Shown here in pieces: positions 40,881-49,794 of a stretch of 64,000 nt of DNA (position 1 is the first letter of the stretch; every line of letters starts with the position of its first letter). This DNA comes from Bosea sp. F3-2 (lineage in GTDB: Bacteria; Pseudomonadota; Alphaproteobacteria; Rhizobiales; Beijerinckiaceae): NCBI RefSeq assembly GCF_008253865.1, contig NZ_CP042331.1:5731501-5795500 (forward strand). The letters are read 5' to 3'. Under the pieces are notes generated by a model. That model had not been told where the DNA came from. It ran no database searches and saw only the letters and a list, made by a program, of their open reading frames with translations. Made by a program: the position numbers and the translations under genes.

Positions 40881-41756
40881 ATGAGTGAAGCCGTCCTCGG
40901 AATCATCGGCGGATCGGGCATCTACGATCTGCCGGGCCTTAGCGACTTGCGCGAGGAGCGCATCGACAGTCCCTGGGGCGAGCCGTCGGACGTGCTGCGG
41001 ATCGGCCGGCTCGGTTCCACCAGGATCGTCTTCCTGCCGCGGCACGGGCGCGGCCATGCCATTCCGCCTTCCGAGATCAACTACCGCGCCAATATCGACG
41101 TGCTCAAGCGCGCCGGTGTGACCGACCTCGTCTCGCTCTCGGCCTGCGGCTCCTACAAGGCCGAGCTCTATCCAGGGCTGTTCGTTCTGGTCGATCAGTT
41201 CGTCGATCGCACCACGCGGCGCGAAAGCTCCTTCTTCGGCAGGGGTTGCGTCGCTCATGTCTCCGTCGCCCATCCTGTTGGTCCGGCGCTGCAGGGACGG
41301 ATCGCGGCGGCTGCCGAAGTGGAGGGGCTGCCCTTCGTGCGCGGCGGAACGCTGGTGACGATGGAAGGGCCGCAATTCTCGACCTATGCGGAATCGATCA
41401 CCTATCGCAGCCTCGGCTACGACCTGATCGGTATGACCGCGATGCCGGAGGCCAAGCTCGCGCGCGAGGCGGAGATCACCTACGCCACCGTCGCGATGGT
41501 GACGGACTATGATTGCTGGCATGAGCTGCACGGCGCCGTGGATGTCAGCTCCGTCGTGGCGGTGCTGCATGAGAACGCCGACAAGGCGCGCCGCCTCGTC
41601 GTGCGGCTCGCGGCCGACTTCCCGGCCGAGCGCGAGCCTTGCCCGGCCGGCTCGCACAACGCCCTCGATAATGCGATCATCACCGCACCCGCCTTTCGCG
41701 ATCCCGCTCTTCTGGCGAAGCTCGGAGCGGTCGCCGGGCGCGTGCTCAAGGGCTGA
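40881..41756 (+). CDS. mtnP: S-methyl-5'-thioadenosine phosphorylase
   Basis: Phosphorolysis of methylthioadenosine to adenine and methylthioribose-1-phosphate. A 291-residue trimeric purine-phosphorylase-fold protein. Motifs: GIIGGSGIYDLPG, LPRHGRGH, SLSACGSYK, the GGTLVTMEGPQFST active-site block and VTDYDCWH, which is typical of MtnP rather than PNP. ATG at 40881 gives the family length; upstream in-frame starts lie within repeat A5 and before. First of four tightly packed genes mtnP, apt, mtnA, aldolase. Confidence 0.95.
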   Translation: MSEAVLGIIGGSGIYDLPGLSDLREERIDSPWGEPSDVLRIGRLGSTRIVFLPRHGRGHAIPPSEINYRANIDVLKRAGVTDLVSLSACGSYKAELYPGLFVLVDQFVDRTTRRESSFFGRGCVAHVSVAHPVGPALQGRIAAAAEVEGLPFVRGGTLVTMEGPQFSTYAESITYRSLGYDLIGMTAMPEAKLAREAEITYATVAMVTDYDCWHELHGAVDVSSVVAVLHENADKARRLVVRLAADFPAEREPCPAGSHNALDNAIITAPAFRDPALLAKLGAVAGRVLKG

Positions 41757-41813
41757 GTGATGGCTGCGCCCTTGACGAAGCTGGCTCGGCGTCCGACCAA
41801 GGCGTCCGTCACC

Positions 41814-42359
41814 ATGTCCGAGACGACCTCCATGAACCTTGCCGACAGCATCCGCGCGATCCCGGACTATCCCCGGCCCGGCATCGTCTTTCGCGACATC
41901 ACGACGCTGCTCGGCGATGCGCGGGCCTTCCGCCGGGTCGTCGACGAACTGGTGCAGCCCTTCGCGGGGCTGAAGATCGCCAAGATCGCCGGCATCGAGG
42001 CGCGCGGCTTCATCATTGGTGGTGCCGTGGCGCATCAGCTGTCGGCCGGCTTCATTCCGGTGCGCAAGAAGGGTAAGCTGCCGCTCGAGACGCTGCGGGC
42101 GACCTATGCGCTCGAATACGGCACCGACGAGATCGAGATCCACCGCGATGCGGTGCAGCCGGGCGAGCGCGTCCTGCTGGTCGACGATCTCGTCGCGACC
42201 GGGGGCACGGCCGAAGCGGCCGTCAACCTGTTGAGCGGGCTGGGCGCGGAGGTGGTCGCGGCCTGCTTCATCGTCGATCTCCCCGATCTCGGCGGCGCCG
42301 ACAGGATCCGCCGTCTCGGCGTGCCCGTGCGGACGCTGGTGTCCTTTACCGACCCTTGA
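41814..42359 (+). CDS. apt: Adenine phosphoribosyltransferase
   Basis: Converts adenine and PRPP to AMP. 181 residues from the ATG at 41814 (MSETTSMNLADSIRAIPDYPRPG), which matches the usual family start. In-frame starts at 41757 (GTG) and 41760 (ATG), right at the mtnP stop, would add about 18 residues. Motifs: FRDITTLL, IAGIEARGFIIGG, RKKGKLP, and the PRPP loop VLLVDDLVATGGTAEAA. Being inside the mtn cluster it removes adenine released by MtnP. Four nucleotides separate it from mtnA. Confidence 0.94.
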   Translation: MSETTSMNLADSIRAIPDYPRPGIVFRDITTLLGDARAFRRVVDELVQPFAGLKIAKIAGIEARGFIIGGAVAHQLSAGFIPVRKKGKLPLETLRATYALEYGTDEIEIHRDAVQPGERVLLVDDLVATGGTAEAAVNLLSGLGAEVVAACFIVDLPDLGGADRIRRLGVPVRTLVSFTDP

Positions 42360-42363
42360 GCCC

Positions 42364-43473
42364 ATGAAAATCAACGGCCAGCATTACCGGACGATCTGGC
42401 TTGCGCAGGATGGCTGGCGCGTCGTCGTCATCGACCAGACGCGGCTGCCTTTCCGCTTCGAGACCGTGGCGCTCGGCTCGACCGAGCAGGCGGCCGATGC
42501 GATCCGCTCGATGGTGGTGCGCGGCGCGCCGCTGATCGGCGCGACGGCCGCTTATGGCGTGGCGCTGGCGATGCGTGCCGATGCATCGGATGCCGCGCTG
42601 GAGGCGGCACTCGCGCTGCTCGGCTCGACCCGGCCGACCGCGGTCAATCTGCGCTGGGCGCTGGAGCGCATGCGACGCGTGCTGGCGGCGCTGCCCGCGG
42701 AGAAACGTGTCGAAGCTGCCTATGCTGAAGCAGCCGCGATCTGTGACGAGGATGTCGCGCTCTGCCGGGCCATCGGCGAGCACGGATTGCCGCTGATCCG
42801 CGAGATCGCTGCGCGGAAGCCGGCGGGGCAGGCGGTCAACATCCTCACCCACTGCAATGCCGGCTGGGTCGCGACCGTGGATTGGGGCACGGCGCTGGCG
42901 CCGATCTATCTGGCCCACGATGCCGGCATACCCGTCCATGTCTGGGTCGATGAGACGCGCCCGCGCAACCAGGGCTCGGCGCTGACGGCCTATGAGCTCG
43001 GCGCCCATGGCGTGCCGCACACCGTCATCGTCGATAATGCCGGTGGGCATCTGATGCAGCGCGGGCAGGTCGACATGGTGATCGTCGGCACCGACCGGAC
43101 GACGGCGACAGGCGATGTCGCCAACAAGATCGGCACCTATCTCAAGGCGCTCGCGGCCCACGACAACGACGTGCCGTTCTATGTTGCGCTGCCTTCACCG
43201 ACGATCGACTGGAGCATCGGCGACGGCCTCGCCGAGATTCCGATCGAGGAGCGGGCGACCCGCGAAGTGACCCATCTTTCCGGGCTCGCGGAGGATGGCG
43301 AGGTGCGGCCCTTCCGCGTCGTCGCACCCGGTAGCGGCGCGGCCAACCCGGCCTTCGACGTGACGCCGGCGCGCCTCGTCAGCGGGCTCATCACCGAACG
43401 CGGGGTTTGCGCGGCGAGCACTGAGGGCCTCGCCCAGCTCTTCCCCGATCTGGCGAACAGGGCGACAGCATGA
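42364..43473 (+). CDS. mtnA: Methylthioribose-1-phosphate isomerase
   Basis: Aldose-ketose isomerisation of methylthioribose-1-phosphate to methylthioribulose-1-phosphate. 369 residues, an eIF2B-like fold. Motifs: MVVRGAPLIGATAAYG, NILTHCNAGWVATVDWGTA (catalytic Cys), VWVDETRPRNQG and VIVGTDRTTATGDVANKIGTY (catalytic Asp). Its start lies 4 nt after apt and its stop overlaps the aldolase start by 4 nt. Confidence 0.95.
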   Translation: MKINGQHYRTIWLAQDGWRVVVIDQTRLPFRFETVALGSTEQAADAIRSMVVRGAPLIGATAAYGVALAMRADASDAALEAALALLGSTRPTAVNLRWALERMRRVLAALPAEKRVEAAYAEAAAICDEDVALCRAIGEHGLPLIREIAARKPAGQAVNILTHCNAGWVATVDWGTALAPIYLAHDAGIPVHVWVDETRPRNQGSALTAYELGAHGVPHTVIVDNAGGHLMQRGQVDMVIVGTDRTTATGDVANKIGTYLKALAAHDNDVPFYVALPSPTIDWSIGDGLAEIPIEERATREVTHLSGLAEDGEVRPFRVVAPGSGAANPAFDVTPARLVSGLITERGVCAASTEGLAQLFPDLANRATA

Positions 43474-44114
43474 ACGAGACGGAGCTGCGGCAGGAGATCG
43501 TCGCGGTCGCGCAAGCGATCGACCGGGCGGGCTTCTGCCCGTCCAAGTCGGGCAATGTCTCGGCTCGCTTCGGGGAGGGGATGCTGATCACCCCGTCCGG
43601 GCTGCCCTATGCCCAGACGAAACCGGAGGACCTGATCCATCTGGCGCTCGACGGCACGGTGCTGAGCGGTGCGCGCAAACCGTCCTCGGAATGGCCCTTC
43701 CATGTCGAGATTTACAAGGCCCGGCCGGATGCGCAGGCGATCGTTCACACCCATTCCCCGCGCGCCACGGCGCTCTCCAGCACGCGGCGCGGCATCCCGG
43801 CCTTCCACTACATGATCGCGCTTTGCGGCGGTGCCGATGTGCGCTGTGCCGACTATGCGACCTTCGGCACGCCCGAACTCGCGGCCAATGCGGTGAAAGG
43901 GCTGGAGGGGCGCAAGGCCGTGCTGCTCGCCAATCACGGCGTGATTGCGCTCGGCCAGACGCTGGCCGGCGCGCACACCATCGTCGCCGAGGTCGAGAAC
44001 CTCGCCGGGCAATATCTCGACATTCTCGCGGCCGGGCTCGAGCCGGTCATCCTCGACGCCGATGAGATGGAGCGCGTCGGCGCGAAGTTTGCGGGCTACG
44101 GCAAGGTCGGCTGA
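43470..44114 (+). CDS. Class II aldolase, fuculose-phosphate-aldolase type (probable methylthioribulose-phosphate aldolase)
   Basis: A 214-residue zinc aldolase close to FucA: GNVSARFGEGMLITPSGLPY, the catalytic Glu in KPSSEWPFH, zinc histidines in VHTHSP and LANHGV, and FHYMIALCGG. It does not show the residue pattern I recall for the related dehydratase MtnB. Placed after mtnP, apt and mtnA, it most likely cleaves methylthioribulose-1-phosphate to DHAP and methylthioacetaldehyde, the reaction shown for the FucA-like enzyme of the Rhodospirillum rubrum and E. coli shunts. No mtnB, mtnC or mtnD is in the window. Other sugar phosphates are possible substrates. Confidence 0.85.
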   Translation: MNETELRQEIVAVAQAIDRAGFCPSKSGNVSARFGEGMLITPSGLPYAQTKPEDLIHLALDGTVLSGARKPSSEWPFHVEIYKARPDAQAIVHTHSPRATALSSTRRGIPAFHYMIALCGGADVRCADYATFGTPELAANAVKGLEGRKAVLLANHGVIALGQTLAGAHTIVAEVENLAGQYLDILAAGLEPVILDADEMERVGAKFAGYGKVG

Positions 44115-44244
44115 GGCAAGCTGCCGAGGCGACGCTTCACGGACCTGGGGAGATCGGCCGCGGGGCCCCTTAGGCCAAGAGGTGGCGCCACAGGCCGGCA
44201 CAACTGTCCGGCCTGGAGCGAGCCGCGTTTTGATAGAAGGGGAT

Positions 44245-44340
44245 GTCATCCCGGACGGAGCGAAGGGGAGACCCGGGATCCATGCCTGAAGCTCTATCGG
44301 AAACGTTCCGGCATGGATCCCGGGTCAAGCCCGGGATGAC
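44245..44340. repeat. Repeat family C, copy C1
   Basis: Outer arms GTCATCCCGG and CCGGGATGAC. Inside is a perfect 15-bp inverted repeat, CCCGGGATCCATGCC (44272-44286) with GGCATGGATCCCGGG (44310-44324). It lies between the convergent aldolase and glucosidase genes. A second copy is at 59431. Confidence 0.88.
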
Positions 44341-44369
44341 CGCGTGGCTTCGGGCAAACTTAGCGCGCC

Positions 44370-46769
44370 CTAGTCGAGCATGAAGGACTGCTCCAGCACG
44401 TCCCTGGAATCGAGGCCGAGCTGCACCTCGAAGCGCCCGCTCTCGACGACTTCCTTGAGTTCGGCATTGATGAACTTGAGCTGCTCCTTGCCGATCTCGA
44501 AGCGGACCACGCGGCTCTCGCCGGGCTTGAGCGTCACCTTCTGGAAGCCCTTCAGTTCCTTTATCGGGCGCGCGATCGAGGCGTAGGGGTCGGCGATGTA
44601 GAGCTGCACGACGTTGGCGCCCTCATAGGTGCCGTCATTGGTCAGCGTCGCCTCGGCGGTCAGGCGTTGGCCCTGCGTGATCCGGGATGCCGAGAGCTTC
44701 AGGTTGGATAGGGTGAAACGGCTGTAGCTCAGCCCGAAGCCGAAGGGATAGAGCGGGCCCTGCTCCTCCTCGAAATATTGCGAGGTGTAGTTGCCCGGCT
44801 TGCCCGGAGTGAACGGGCGCCCGATCCGCAGAGGATTGTAGTAAGTCGGGATCTGACCGACGGAGCGGGGGAAGGAGATCGGCAGCTTGGCCGAGGGGTT
44901 GTGGTCGCCAAACAGCACGTCGGCGATGGCGTTGCCGCCCTCGGTGCCGGTGTACCAGGTCTCCAGCAGCGCGTCGGCATTGTCCTTTTCCCAGCCGAGG
45001 GCGAGCGGACGGCCGTTCATCAGCACGACGACGAGCGGCTTGCCGGTGGCCTTGAGGGCCTTGAGCAGGGCGCGCTGGGAACCGGGCATCTCGATGCTGA
45101 TGCGGCTCGAGGATTCATGCGACATGCCGCGCACCTCGCCGACGACCGCGATCACCACGTCGGCTTGGTTTGCGACCGATACGGCTTCCTGGATCATCTC
45201 CTCAGGGCTGCGCGGATCCTGGATGACCTCCGGCTTGTCCCAGTTCAGATAGTTCAGGTATTCGACGACCTTCTGGTCGTCGAGGACGTTGGAGCCGCGG
45301 GCGGTCAGGAGGCGTGCCTTGCCTTCGATCGCCTTCTCGATGCCGGCGCGCACGGTCACGGCCTGCTCGGCCACGCCCTGCGCGGACCAGCTGCCGAGGA
45401 TATCGAGGCCGGAATCGGCCAGCGGTCCGACAAGCGCGATCGTTCCGGTCTTCTTCAGCGGCAGCGTCTGGTTGCGGTTCTCCAGCAGCACGATGGTTTC
45501 GCGGGCGATCTCGCGCGCCGGCTGGCGGTGGAGGCGGCTGTCGGCCTTCTCGTTCACCGGGTCGTCGGCGGGTTTGCCCATGCGCAGGAACGGATTGGCG
45601 AACAGGCCGAGATCGTATTTGGCGCCCAGCACCTCGCGGACGCAGGCATCGAGTTCCGCCATCTTGACCTCGCCCGAGGCGATGAGGCCCGGCAGCTCGG
45701 CAAGATAGACCTGATCGGCCATGCTGAGGTCGATGCCCGCCTTGATGGCGAGCTTGGCCGCCTCACGCGCATCGCGCGCGACGCCATGACGCGTCAGCTC
45801 GGTGATTGCGCCATGGTCGCTGACGGTCACGCCGTCGAAGCCCCATTGCTCGCGCAGCAGATCCTGCATCAGCCAGGTGTTGGAGGTCGCGGGCACGCCG
45901 TTGATCGAATTGAGCGCGACCATCACGCCGCCGGCCCCGGCCTCGATCGCGGCTCGATAGGGCGGCAAATAGACCTGATGCATGCGCAGCGGGCTCATAT
46001 CGACCGTGTTGTAGTCGCGCCCGCCCTCGACCGCGCCGTAGAGCGCGAAATGCTTGACCGCCGCCATGATGCTGTTGGGGCGGTCGGTCGCATCGCCCTG
46101 GAAGCCGCGGACGCTCGCCCGTGCGCATTCGGAGACCAGATAGGGGTCTTCGCCGAAGCCCTCGGAGGTGCGGCCCCAGCGCGGATCGCGGCTGATGTCG
46201 ACCATCGGCGCGAAGGTCATGTCCACGCCGTCGTTGCAGGCCTCGATGGCCGAGACGCGGGCCATCCGCTCGATCGCGGCCATGTCGAAGCTCGCCGCCA
46301 GGCCGAGCGGGATGGGGAAGGTGGTGCGGTGGCCGTGCACCACGTCATAGGCGAAGAAGAGCGGGATCTTCAGCCGGCTGCGCTTGACGGCCGCTTCCTG
46401 CAGCGGCCGATTGTCGCGCCGGATGACGGTGTTGAACGAGCCGGCGATGCGCCCGGCTGCAACCTCGTCTATCAGCTTGGCATGCGGCATCTCGGGGCCG
46501 ATGCTGATCAGGCGCAACTGGCCGATCTTCTCCTCGACCGTCATGCGCTTGATCAGGTCGTCGATGAACGCCTGCTTGCTGACGGGGCCGGTCAAGTTGA
46601 GGGCCTGTTTCGGCGCTGCTGCAGCCGGTTTCGCGGCCACCCCCGCGACCAAAGCGGCCGAAGCCATGGCGCCTAGAGCCTGGCGCCGGGACAAGCCCTG
46701 ATCGGCCTCGTCCTTGCAGGAGACCGCATCCAGCCCGTCGGCGACCGGCGCACCGTTCGAATTATCCAT
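44370..46769 (-). CDS. Tat-exported GH3 beta-glucosidase (BglX-like)
   Basis: A 799-residue glycoside hydrolase family 3 enzyme releasing terminal glucose from beta-glucosides in the periplasm. N-terminal Tat signal SRRQALGAMASAALVAG (residues 27-43) with cleavage after AAA. The GH3 barrel has KHFALYGAVEGGRDYN and the nucleophile Asp in VTVSDHGAITE. The second domain (IALVGPLADSGLDILGSW) and a C-terminal fibronectin-like domain follow. The ATG at 46769 (MDNSNGAP) is used; the frame stays open upstream into the opgG leader. It is divergent from opgG with 176 bp between starts, suggesting a role in trimming or turning over beta-glucans. Confidence 0.92.
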   Translation of the reverse strand: MDNSNGAPVADGLDAVSCKDEADQGLSRRQALGAMASAALVAGVAAKPAAAAPKQALNLTGPVSKQAFIDDLIKRMTVEEKIGQLRLISIGPEMPHAKLIDEVAAGRIAGSFNTVIRRDNRPLQEAAVKRSRLKIPLFFAYDVVHGHRTTFPIPLGLAASFDMAAIERMARVSAIEACNDGVDMTFAPMVDISRDPRWGRTSEGFGEDPYLVSECARASVRGFQGDATDRPNSIMAAVKHFALYGAVEGGRDYNTVDMSPLRMHQVYLPPYRAAIEAGAGGVMVALNSINGVPATSNTWLMQDLLREQWGFDGVTVSDHGAITELTRHGVARDAREAAKLAIKAGIDLSMADQVYLAELPGLIASGEVKMAELDACVREVLGAKYDLGLFANPFLRMGKPADDPVNEKADSRLHRQPAREIARETIVLLENRNQTLPLKKTGTIALVGPLADSGLDILGSWSAQGVAEQAVTVRAGIEKAIEGKARLLTARGSNVLDDQKVVEYLNYLNWDKPEVIQDPRSPEEMIQEAVSVANQADVVIAVVGEVRGMSHESSSRISIEMPGSQRALLKALKATGKPLVVVLMNGRPLALGWEKDNADALLETWYTGTEGGNAIADVLFGDHNPSAKLPISFPRSVGQIPTYYNPLRIGRPFTPGKPGNYTSQYFEEEQGPLYPFGFGLSYSRFTLSNLKLSASRITQGQRLTAEATLTNDGTYEGANVVQLYIADPYASIARPIKELKGFQKVTLKPGESRVVRFEIGKEQLKFINAELKEVVESGRFEVQLGLDSRDVLEQSFMLD

Positions 46770-46945
46770 GCTGAGTTCGTTCACTGAGGTTGGGAAAGGC
46801 GAAGGGCGGCGTGGGAGCGGTTCGGAAGAACGACGCTCATTCCTTGACCCTTGTGTCGATGATGGGCATTTGTGCTCGGGTGCGCCGCTGCCAACGTGGG
46901 ACGGGCGCGCTCCGCCCCGCCAGCCTGCATCTTTAAGGAGCTGAT

Positions 46946-48712
46946 GTGAACTTGTCGACCCGTTCTGGTAACGGGGCCTTCGATATGGCCCGGATTTCTT
47001 TTTCGGCCGGACGCATGCTGACGATGGCGTTGGATTGGTGCGGAGCGGCCCGGCGCGGGGCAGGCTTCGCGCGATTGGGATTGGCGCTCGGCTGGTTGGC
47101 TGTCGCAACGCTCGCCGGGACCTCGGCCTTCGCGCAGAAGCGCCCGGTGGAGTTCGGGCTCGAGGACGTGCTCGCGAAGGCGAAGGCGCTGGCGGACAAG
47201 CCCCATATCACCCCGGCCAGCAATCTGCCTGACGTGTTCAGCAAGATGCAGTTCGCCGACTACCAGAAGATGCAGCCCCGGCGCGACCGCTTTGCCTGGA
47301 CCGAGCTCGGCACGCCCTTCAAGCTGGCGTTCTACCACCAGGGAATGCAGTTCAACGCGCCGGTGAAGATCAACGAGATCGTCAACGGTGCGGTGCAGGA
47401 AATTCCCTACGATGCCGGCCGCTTCGATTTCGCGGATCTGCATTTCGACCGCGAGCAGACCAGCAAGCTCGGCTGGGCCGGTTTCCGGGTGGTGTACCCG
47501 ATCAACCAGGCCGGCAAGCTCGATGAGGTCATGAGCGTGCTGGGCGCGAGCTATTTTCGCGTGATCGGCAAGGGGCAGATCTACGGCCTTTCGGGGCGCG
47601 GCCTGGCGATCGATACCGGCCTGCCGATCGCTGAAGAGTTCCCGGCTTTCCGCGAATTCTGGCTTCGCCGCCCCAAGCCGCGGGACAAGCAGCTGACCTT
47701 CTATGCGCTGATGGATTCGCCGCGAGCGACGGGCGCGTACGAATTTACCCTGGCGCCGGGCGCCGACGCGGTGTTGAGCGTCAAGGCGCGCGTCTTCATG
47801 CGCGAGGGTGCAGCCCCGCGGACGCTCGGTATCGCGCCCTTGACCAGCATGTTCCTCTTCGGCCCCAACCAGCCATCGCCGACCTATAACTTCCGGCCGG
47901 CCATCCACGATTCCAACGGGCTTGCCATTCACGGCGGTGACGGCAAGTGGACCTGGAGCCCGCTCAGCAACCCGCCATCCATGGTGGCTACGACCAATTT
48001 CGCGGCCGAGAACCCGAAAGGCTTCGGCCTGCTTCAGCGTGGGCGCTCCTTCACGCGCTATGAAGATCTGAAGGATCGCTACGATCTGCGTCCGAGTGCC
48101 TGGATCGAGCCGACCAATAACTGGGGCAAGGGCAGCGTACGTCTCGTCGAGATCCCGACGGGGGACGAGACCAATGACAACATCGTCGCCTTCTGGGTGC
48201 CCGAGAGCATGCCGGCGGCCGGCCAGCCGCTGCAGTTCGACTATCGAATCCACTGGACGACGGACGAACCTGCGATTTTGAAGGACGGCACCTCCTATGT
48301 CTGGCAGACGATACGCTCCACGGGAGAGTTCTATCAGTCCAACCTCATTCGCGCGGGCGATGGGACGCAGGCGTTCCTGATCGACTTCAAAGGGCCCTCG
48401 TTGCGCCAGCTTTCGCCGCAGGCGCCGGTCACGGCCGAGGTCGGTGCCAACGACAATGTCGAGATCGTCGGAACCGAGCTGCAGCCGAATCCTGCCATCA
48501 AAGGCTGGCGTCTGACCTATCGGGTAAAACTCAAGAACCCGGCCGTGTCTTCCGATCTGCGCGCGACATTGAAGCAGGGCGACCGCACGCTGACAGAGAC
48601 CTGGAACCTGAGAGTTCCTCCTTTGCCCGCTCCGAAGGGAAGGGAGTCCTATCTCAATCCCTTCAAGGCGATCGAAGGCCAAAGGTCAGAGCTGATCGAG
48701 CCGAAGCCCTGA
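46946..48712 (+). CDS. opgG: Periplasmic glucan biosynthesis protein OpgG/OpgD
   Basis: A 588-residue periplasmic protein of the MdoG/OpgG family, needed for the branching or release of osmoregulated periplasmic glucans. It starts with GTG at 46946, preceded by AAGGAG 5 nt upstream; the signal peptide therefore has a long, basic n-region before the hydrophobic core, ending TSAFA. Family features are FAWTELGTPFKLAFYHQG, FRVVYPIN and ASYFRVIGKGQIYGLSGRGLAI, and the C-terminal immunoglobulin-like domain (from about residue 400, LVEIPTGDETNDNIVAFWVP). It is about 37 kb from opgH, whereas the two are adjacent in many proteobacteria. Confidence 0.93.
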   Translation: MNLSTRSGNGAFDMARISFSAGRMLTMALDWCGAARRGAGFARLGLALGWLAVATLAGTSAFAQKRPVEFGLEDVLAKAKALADKPHITPASNLPDVFSKMQFADYQKMQPRRDRFAWTELGTPFKLAFYHQGMQFNAPVKINEIVNGAVQEIPYDAGRFDFADLHFDREQTSKLGWAGFRVVYPINQAGKLDEVMSVLGASYFRVIGKGQIYGLSGRGLAIDTGLPIAEEFPAFREFWLRRPKPRDKQLTFYALMDSPRATGAYEFTLAPGADAVLSVKARVFMREGAAPRTLGIAPLTSMFLFGPNQPSPTYNFRPAIHDSNGLAIHGGDGKWTWSPLSNPPSMVATTNFAAENPKGFGLLQRGRSFTRYEDLKDRYDLRPSAWIEPTNNWGKGSVRLVEIPTGDETNDNIVAFWVPESMPAAGQPLQFDYRIHWTTDEPAILKDGTSYVWQTIRSTGEFYQSNLIRAGDGTQAFLIDFKGPSLRQLSPQAPVTAEVGANDNVEIVGTELQPNPAIKGWRLTYRVKLKNPAVSSDLRATLKQGDRTLTETWNLRVPPLPAPKGRESYLNPFKAIEGQRSELIEPKP

Positions 48713-48734
48713 CGTCGCCTTGCGTTATGGCCGA

Positions 48735-48767
48735 GCCTGCCGTCCTCAGACGGCGGGCGGGACTTTT
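48735..48767 (+). terminator. Probable terminator after opgG
   Basis: Stem GCCTGCCGTC / GACGGCGGGC (one G-T pair) around CTCA, then GGGAC and TTTT. Twenty-three bp after the opgG stop, between it and the convergent MaoC gene, so it may end transcripts from one or both sides. Confidence 0.5.
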
Positions 48768-48769
48768 GA

Positions 48770-49783
48770 TCAGGCAGGCTTCCGCTCGACGAAGACACAG
48801 CCGTCGAAGCTGAAGACCTCTTCGCCGCGCTGGTTGATGCCGGTGTTGCGGTGGAAGAACAGGCCCCATTGCGGGCGCGAGGCGCTCTCGCGCTTGTCCG
48901 CCACCTCGGAGAAATAGGTGATGCGGTCCCCGGTGAGGACCGGCTTCGACCAGCGCAGGTTCTTGAAGCCGGGCGAGGGGCCGAGACGGGCCGGGCGCCC
49001 GGGCGTGGCGGCGAGCTGGCGCTTGCGGTGCGAGACCATGGTCGCCATCCAGACCGCTGCCGTGTGCCAGCCTGAAGCGGCGAGCTGGCCGAACAGGCTG
49101 GTGCGCGCCGCCGCTTCGTCCATGTGGAAGGGCTGCGGGTCGAAGCTGCGAGCGAAGGCGATGATTTCCTCCGCCGTGAAGACGAAGCTGCCGAGTTCGT
49201 GGCGGCTGCCGATCTCCAGCTCCTCGAAGAAGCGAGTCGGTTGCGCCGGCTCTGACGGGGCTCCAAGCAAGCTCTCCTGAACCGGGCGTTCGTAGCGCGG
49301 CGAATGGGCGAGCCAGTCGCCTTTCGGCTGCGGGGCGATGCCGGAGTTCCTGCGGCCGAACATGATCCAGTTGGTCTGCTCCAGCAGCGGCTCGCCGCGC
49401 TGGTTGAGCAGTTCGAGCCGGAAGCGCACGAGGCCCATCTCGGGCCGCGAGCGCGAGGCCTTGGTCTCGAGCACCGTGCGGCGAGCGGTCACGCTGTCGC
49501 CGGGCAGGAGCGGGCGCAGCCATGTCACCTCCTCGATGCCCGGCGCGCCCATGCCGGTCGAGTCGAGCAGGAAGCTCTCCGCCATCAGCCGCATCAGTAG
49601 CGAGCAGCTGTGCCAGCCGGAACCGATCAGGCGGCCGACGAAGCTCGCCTTCGCGGCTTCCGGATCAACATGGAAGTCCTGCGCGTCATAGCGCGAGGCG
49701 AAGGCGACGATCTCGTCCTGCGAGACAGCGATGCTGTGCGAGAGGACGCTCTCGCCAGGGACGAAATCCTCGAAGTGCAGCAT
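48770..49783 (-). CDS. Tandem MaoC-like (hot dog) dehydratase
   Basis: A 337-residue protein with two hot-dog domains. The first (about 1-160) carries YDAQDFHVDPEAA and GRLIGSGWHSCSLLMRL. The second (about 180-335) carries FDPQPFHMDEAAA and GQLAASGWHTAAVWMAT. Both therefore keep the hydratase-2 D-x-x-x-x-H region and the following GWH. Such proteins hydrate enoyl-CoA or act on mesaconyl-CoA-type substrates; the specific substrate is unknown. It starts 11 nt after ychF and is probably cotranscribed with it. Confidence 0.85.
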   Translation of the reverse strand: MLHFEDFVPGESVLSHSIAVSQDEIVAFASRYDAQDFHVDPEAAKASFVGRLIGSGWHSCSLLMRLMAESFLLDSTGMGAPGIEEVTWLRPLLPGDSVTARRTVLETKASRSRPEMGLVRFRLELLNQRGEPLLEQTNWIMFGRRNSGIAPQPKGDWLAHSPRYERPVQESLLGAPSEPAQPTRFFEELEIGSRHELGSFVFTAEEIIAFARSFDPQPFHMDEAAARTSLFGQLAASGWHTAAVWMATMVSHRKRQLAATPGRPARLGPSPGFKNLRWSKPVLTGDRITYFSEVADKRESASRPQWGLFFHRNTGINQRGEEVFSFDGCVFVERKPA

Positions 49784-49794
49784 CGGCCGGCTCT

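Noticed and set aside
44130..44240. CAGGCCGG...CCGGCCTG hairpin after the aldolase as a terminator
   Set aside because: No T tract and a short stem in very GC-rich sequence; likely by chance.
44778..48682. Two frames of over 600 residues antisense to the GH3 and opgG genes
   Set aside because: Same composition bias as other shadows, while the sense strands carry complete GH3 and OpgG proteins with signal peptides.
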